Positions 7,334 to 9,183 of a stretch of DNA of 9,183 nt are shown here, in pieces. How positions within the stretch are numbered: the stretch's first letter is position 1; every line of letters starts with the position of its first letter. The stretch is from Oscillospiraceae bacterium (lineage in GTDB: Bacteria > Bacillota > Clostridia > Oscillospirales > Acutalibacteraceae), in the NCBI GenBank assembly GCA_902797915.1, contig CADBUK010000155.1:1-9183 (forward strand), in the 5' to 3' direction. The notes under the pieces were generated by a model. The model had not been told where the DNA came from and searched no databases. It worked only from the letters and a program-made list of their open reading frames with translations. The position numbers and the translations under genes are program-made.

Positions 7334-8042
7334 TTACAGCGGAATCAAACCCGAAACTATAGAGCTTCTCGCTTTAAACAGGTTTAATGATTCAAAAGCT
7401 TTTTATGAGGAGCATAAAGAGGAACTAAAACAGGGCGCTACCGTTCCTATGCGGCAGATGATTCTTGACGTTTCGGATTTATGCAACGACCTTGACCCTT
7501 TGATTGATACAAATCCAACCTATCTCGTTTCACGTATCAGGAGGGATACAAGGCGTACCAAAAATAAAATGTTATACCGTGAAAACCTTTGGCTTATGCT
7601 TCGCAGAAATAAATTTGCGTATCCTTTTGCTCCGTTTTACTGGTTCGAATTTGAGCCGACGGGTTATGCAATAGGGCTTGCAATGTTAACGGCAAAGCCT
7701 GCGCAGTTTGACTATGTGCGTAAGCTTATTCTTAAAGAGCCTGAAAGGTGGCTGAACGCAGTTGAAGCCGCTAAACAGGCAGGCCTTTCCTTCGGCAGTT
7801 GGGATTATTATAAAAAGGATAAAGTACCCGACGCGCCCGAAGAATTGAAACAGTACCTTAATGCTAAGAATATGCATTTCATATATAACTGTTCGGATTT
7901 AAGGAAAATCGCAACTACGGAAATTATTGATGAATTGCGTTATATCATTTCGGTTTCATCGCCGATGTATGAGTTTTTAATTGAAGCGTATGATAACGCT
8001 TTTAATGAGGGGTTAATTGATGCAGAAGCTTACAAAAGATAA
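7326..8042 (+). CDS. DUF2461 family protein (TIGR02453-like)
   Basis: A 238-residue soluble protein that fits the DUF2461 family of unknown function. The signs are the N-terminal LNRFNDSKAFYEEHKEELK (18-36), matching the family's 'N-x-x-x-WF-x-x-hK' start with Phe-Tyr in place of Trp-Phe, and the IRRDTRRTKNKMLYRENL region (71-88), matching 'R-I-Y/R-R-D-x-R-F-S-K-x-K-x-P-Y'. Also seen are an aromatic strand FYWFEFEPTGYAIGLAM (104-120) and a C-terminal helical part. No known catalytic motif is present, and there is no signal peptide or membrane segment. AGAGG at 7313-7317 is 8 nt before the ATG, which overlaps the upstream stop by 8 nt. The tail overlaps the next gene by 23 nt. Its conserved place after the PLP enzyme may hint at a shared pathway, but I cannot name one. 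Confidence 0.85.
   Translation: MYNYSGIKPETIELLALNRFNDSKAFYEEHKEELKQGATVPMRQMILDVSDLCNDLDPLIDTNPTYLVSRIRRDTRRTKNKMLYRENLWLMLRRNKFAYPFAPFYWFEFEPTGYAIGLAMLTAKPAQFDYVRKLILKEPERWLNAVEAAKQAGLSFGSWDYYKKDKVPDAPEELKQYLNAKNMHFIYNCSDLRKIATTEIIDELRYIISVSSPMYEFLIEAYDNAFNEGLIDAEAYKR
8007..8012 (+). promoter_or_regulatory. Ribosome binding site that fixes the start of the last gene
   Basis: GAGGGG sits 7 nt before the ATG at 8020, inside the end of the DUF2461 gene. It supports this start, which gives the expected N-terminus with SGTDIRG near residue 14. No other in-frame ATG or ribosome site fits between here and that motif. Confidence 0.7.
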
Positions 8043-9183
8043 TTATTTAAAATTAAAGAGCGGTACCGATATCAGAGGAGTTGCCGTAAAAACAGAAAAC
8101 GAAGAAATTGAACTTACCGACGAGGTTGTTAATAATATTTGCCTTGCGTTTGCAAAATGGTATAAGCAGAAATTCGGAAGGAAGCTTGAAATTATCGCAA
8201 TCGGCCACGATTCACGAATTTCGGCTGACAGGATTTATAATGCCGCTTCAAATGCTTTTTGTAACGGCGCAGGCTGTACCGTGTATAATTTTAATCTTGC
8301 TTCAACTCCCGCAATGTTTATGAGCACGGTTCTTGAGTTTGACGGCGGAATAAAGGCTGACGCCGCGCTTGAAATTACAGCGTCCCATCATCCTTACCAC
8401 AGAAACGGTTTAAAATTCTTTACCGTTAACGGTGGTCTTGAAGGCGGCGAGGTTGCCGAAATTCTTGAGCTTGCTGCAAACGCTGAGGCTGAGGATAAAG
8501 CGGGTAGTATTGTTGAATTTGATTTTATGAGCGACTATTCAAGGCACCTCAGAAATATCATTATCAAAGAGGTTAATAACGGAGACAAACCGCTTGATAA
8601 CCTGAAAATTTCCGTTGACGCGGGCAATGGGGCGGGGGGCTTTTATGCAAATCAGGTGCTTGCGCCGCTTGGTGCAGACGTAAGCGGCAGTCAGTTCCTT
8701 GAACCTGACGGTATGTTTCCAAATCATATACCTAACCCTGAAAACAAGGAAGCGATCAAAGCCGCCTGCGATATGGTTATTAATTCAAAGTCTGATTTGG
8801 GCTTGATTTTTGATACCGATGTGGACCGCGTTGCCTGTGTTTCATCAGACGGTAAGGAAATAAACAGAAACCGTCTGATTGCGCTTGCATCCGTAATTGC
8901 GCTTGAAAATGAGTCAGGCGGCGTAATCGTTACGGACAGCCTTACATCCGACGGCTTGCGCGATTTTATTGAAAATAAGCTCGGCGGTAAGCAGCTGCGA
9001 TTCAGGCGCGGTTATAAAAACGTTATTGATAAATCAATTGAACTTAATAACAGCGGTATTAATTCTCCGCTTGCAATTGAAACAAGCGGCCACGCAGCGC
9101 TTAAAGAAAATTATTTTCTTGACGACGGCGCTTATCTCGGTACTAAAATTGTTTGTATGCTTGCAAAGCTTAAAAAGCAGGGC
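8020..9183 (+). CDS. Phosphohexomutase (phosphoglucomutase/phosphomannomutase superfamily), 3' end outside window
   Basis: Alpha-D-phosphohexomutase that should move phosphate between C1 and C6 of a hexose phosphate, feeding glycogen, nucleotide-sugar or wall precursors. The frame stays open to the right edge, giving 388 residues. Domain 1 has SGTDIRG (14-20), GHDSRIS (62-68) and the catalytic phosphoserine loop ITASHHPYHRNGLKFF (119-134, Ser122). Domain 2 has VDAGNGAGG (199-207), then the Mg2+ loop DTDVDR (265-270, three Asp kept). Domain 3 has RRGYKNVID (329-337) and the sugar-binding loop ETSGHAALKENYFLDDGAY (354-372). Only the C-terminal phosphate-binding domain, about 100 residues, is missing. 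The loops differ from the common TASHNP, DGDxDR and GEMSGH, so it belongs to a less studied branch, and glucose versus mannose preference cannot be told. The start overlaps DUF2461 by 23 nt and has its own GAGGGG ribosome site. Confidence 0.92.
   Translation, partial: MQKLTKDNYLKLKSGTDIRGVAVKTENEEIELTDEVVNNICLAFAKWYKQKFGRKLEIIAIGHDSRISADRIYNAASNAFCNGAGCTVYNFNLASTPAMFMSTVLEFDGGIKADAALEITASHHPYHRNGLKFFTVNGGLEGGEVAEILELAANAEAEDKAGSIVEFDFMSDYSRHLRNIIIKEVNNGDKPLDNLKISVDAGNGAGGFYANQVLAPLGADVSGSQFLEPDGMFPNHIPNPENKEAIKAACDMVINSKSDLGLIFDTDVDRVACVSSDGKEINRNRLIALASVIALENESGGVIVTDSLTSDGLRDFIENKLGGKQLRFRRGYKNVIDKSIELNNSGINSPLAIETSGHAALKENYFLDDGAYLGTKIVCMLAKLKKQG

Noticed and set aside
8108..8323. Short + strand open frame of 71 codons near the right end
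   Set aside because: It overlaps in another frame the phosphohexomutase gene, whose motifs (GTDIRG, GHDSRIS, TASHHP) show which frame is real.
1..9183. Search for a CRISPR array, insertion sequence, prophage, tRNA/rRNA or defence island
   Set aside because: No regular repeats, inverted-repeat ends, transposase or phage motifs, or RNA gene signatures were seen, and non-coding space totals about 10 nt between genes.

Overview
The window is a solid block of nine protein genes, all on the + strand, and nearly every base is coding. The moderately AT-rich sequence, the GGAG-type ribosome binding sites, an NAD-dependent DNA ligase and a 'methionine gamma-lyase/aluminum resistance' family protein (a family found mostly in Bacillota) point to a Clostridia genome. 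It is probably of the Oscillospiraceae/Ruminococcaceae kind, but this is inferred from family composition and not proven.

Layout: (1) 3-1073, the C-terminal half of NAD-dependent DNA ligase LigA, cut by the left edge. (2) 1073-1903, an unrecognised protein with two N-terminal membrane segments. (3) 1914-3344, MurD, the D-glutamate-adding ligase of peptidoglycan synthesis. (4, 5) 3328-4362 and 4355-5356, two tandem, diverged M42-family metallo-aminopeptidases. (6) 5349-6071, a GNAT-type N-acetyltransferase with an extra N-terminal domain. (7) 6068-7333, a PLP-dependent Cys/Met-lyase-like protein (PF06838 type). (8) 7326-8042, a DUF2461 protein. (9) 8020 to the right edge, a phosphohexomutase (phosphoglucomutase/phosphomannomutase superfamily) that lacks only its C-terminal phosphate-binding domain. 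Gene 9 runs off the window with no stop codon, so a search for closed reading frames misses it.

Eight junctions link the nine genes. Seven are overlaps (1, 17, 8, 8, 4, 8 and 23 nt) and one is a 10-nt gap (before murD). I see no promoter, terminator, RNA gene, repeat, mobile element or CRISPR. The simplest reading is one long, translationally coupled operon that starts upstream and continues downstream. It joins replication/repair (ligA) and wall synthesis (murD) to a peptide and amino-acid metabolism block (two aminopeptidases, acetyltransferase, PLP lyase) and a sugar-phosphate mutase.

I do not see a previously undescribed defence or mobile system. The points most worth a second look are the unknown membrane-anchored protein between ligA and murD, the paired M42 peptidases with a different metal-ligand residue, the unusual motifs in MurD and the phosphohexomutase, and the tightness of the cluster.
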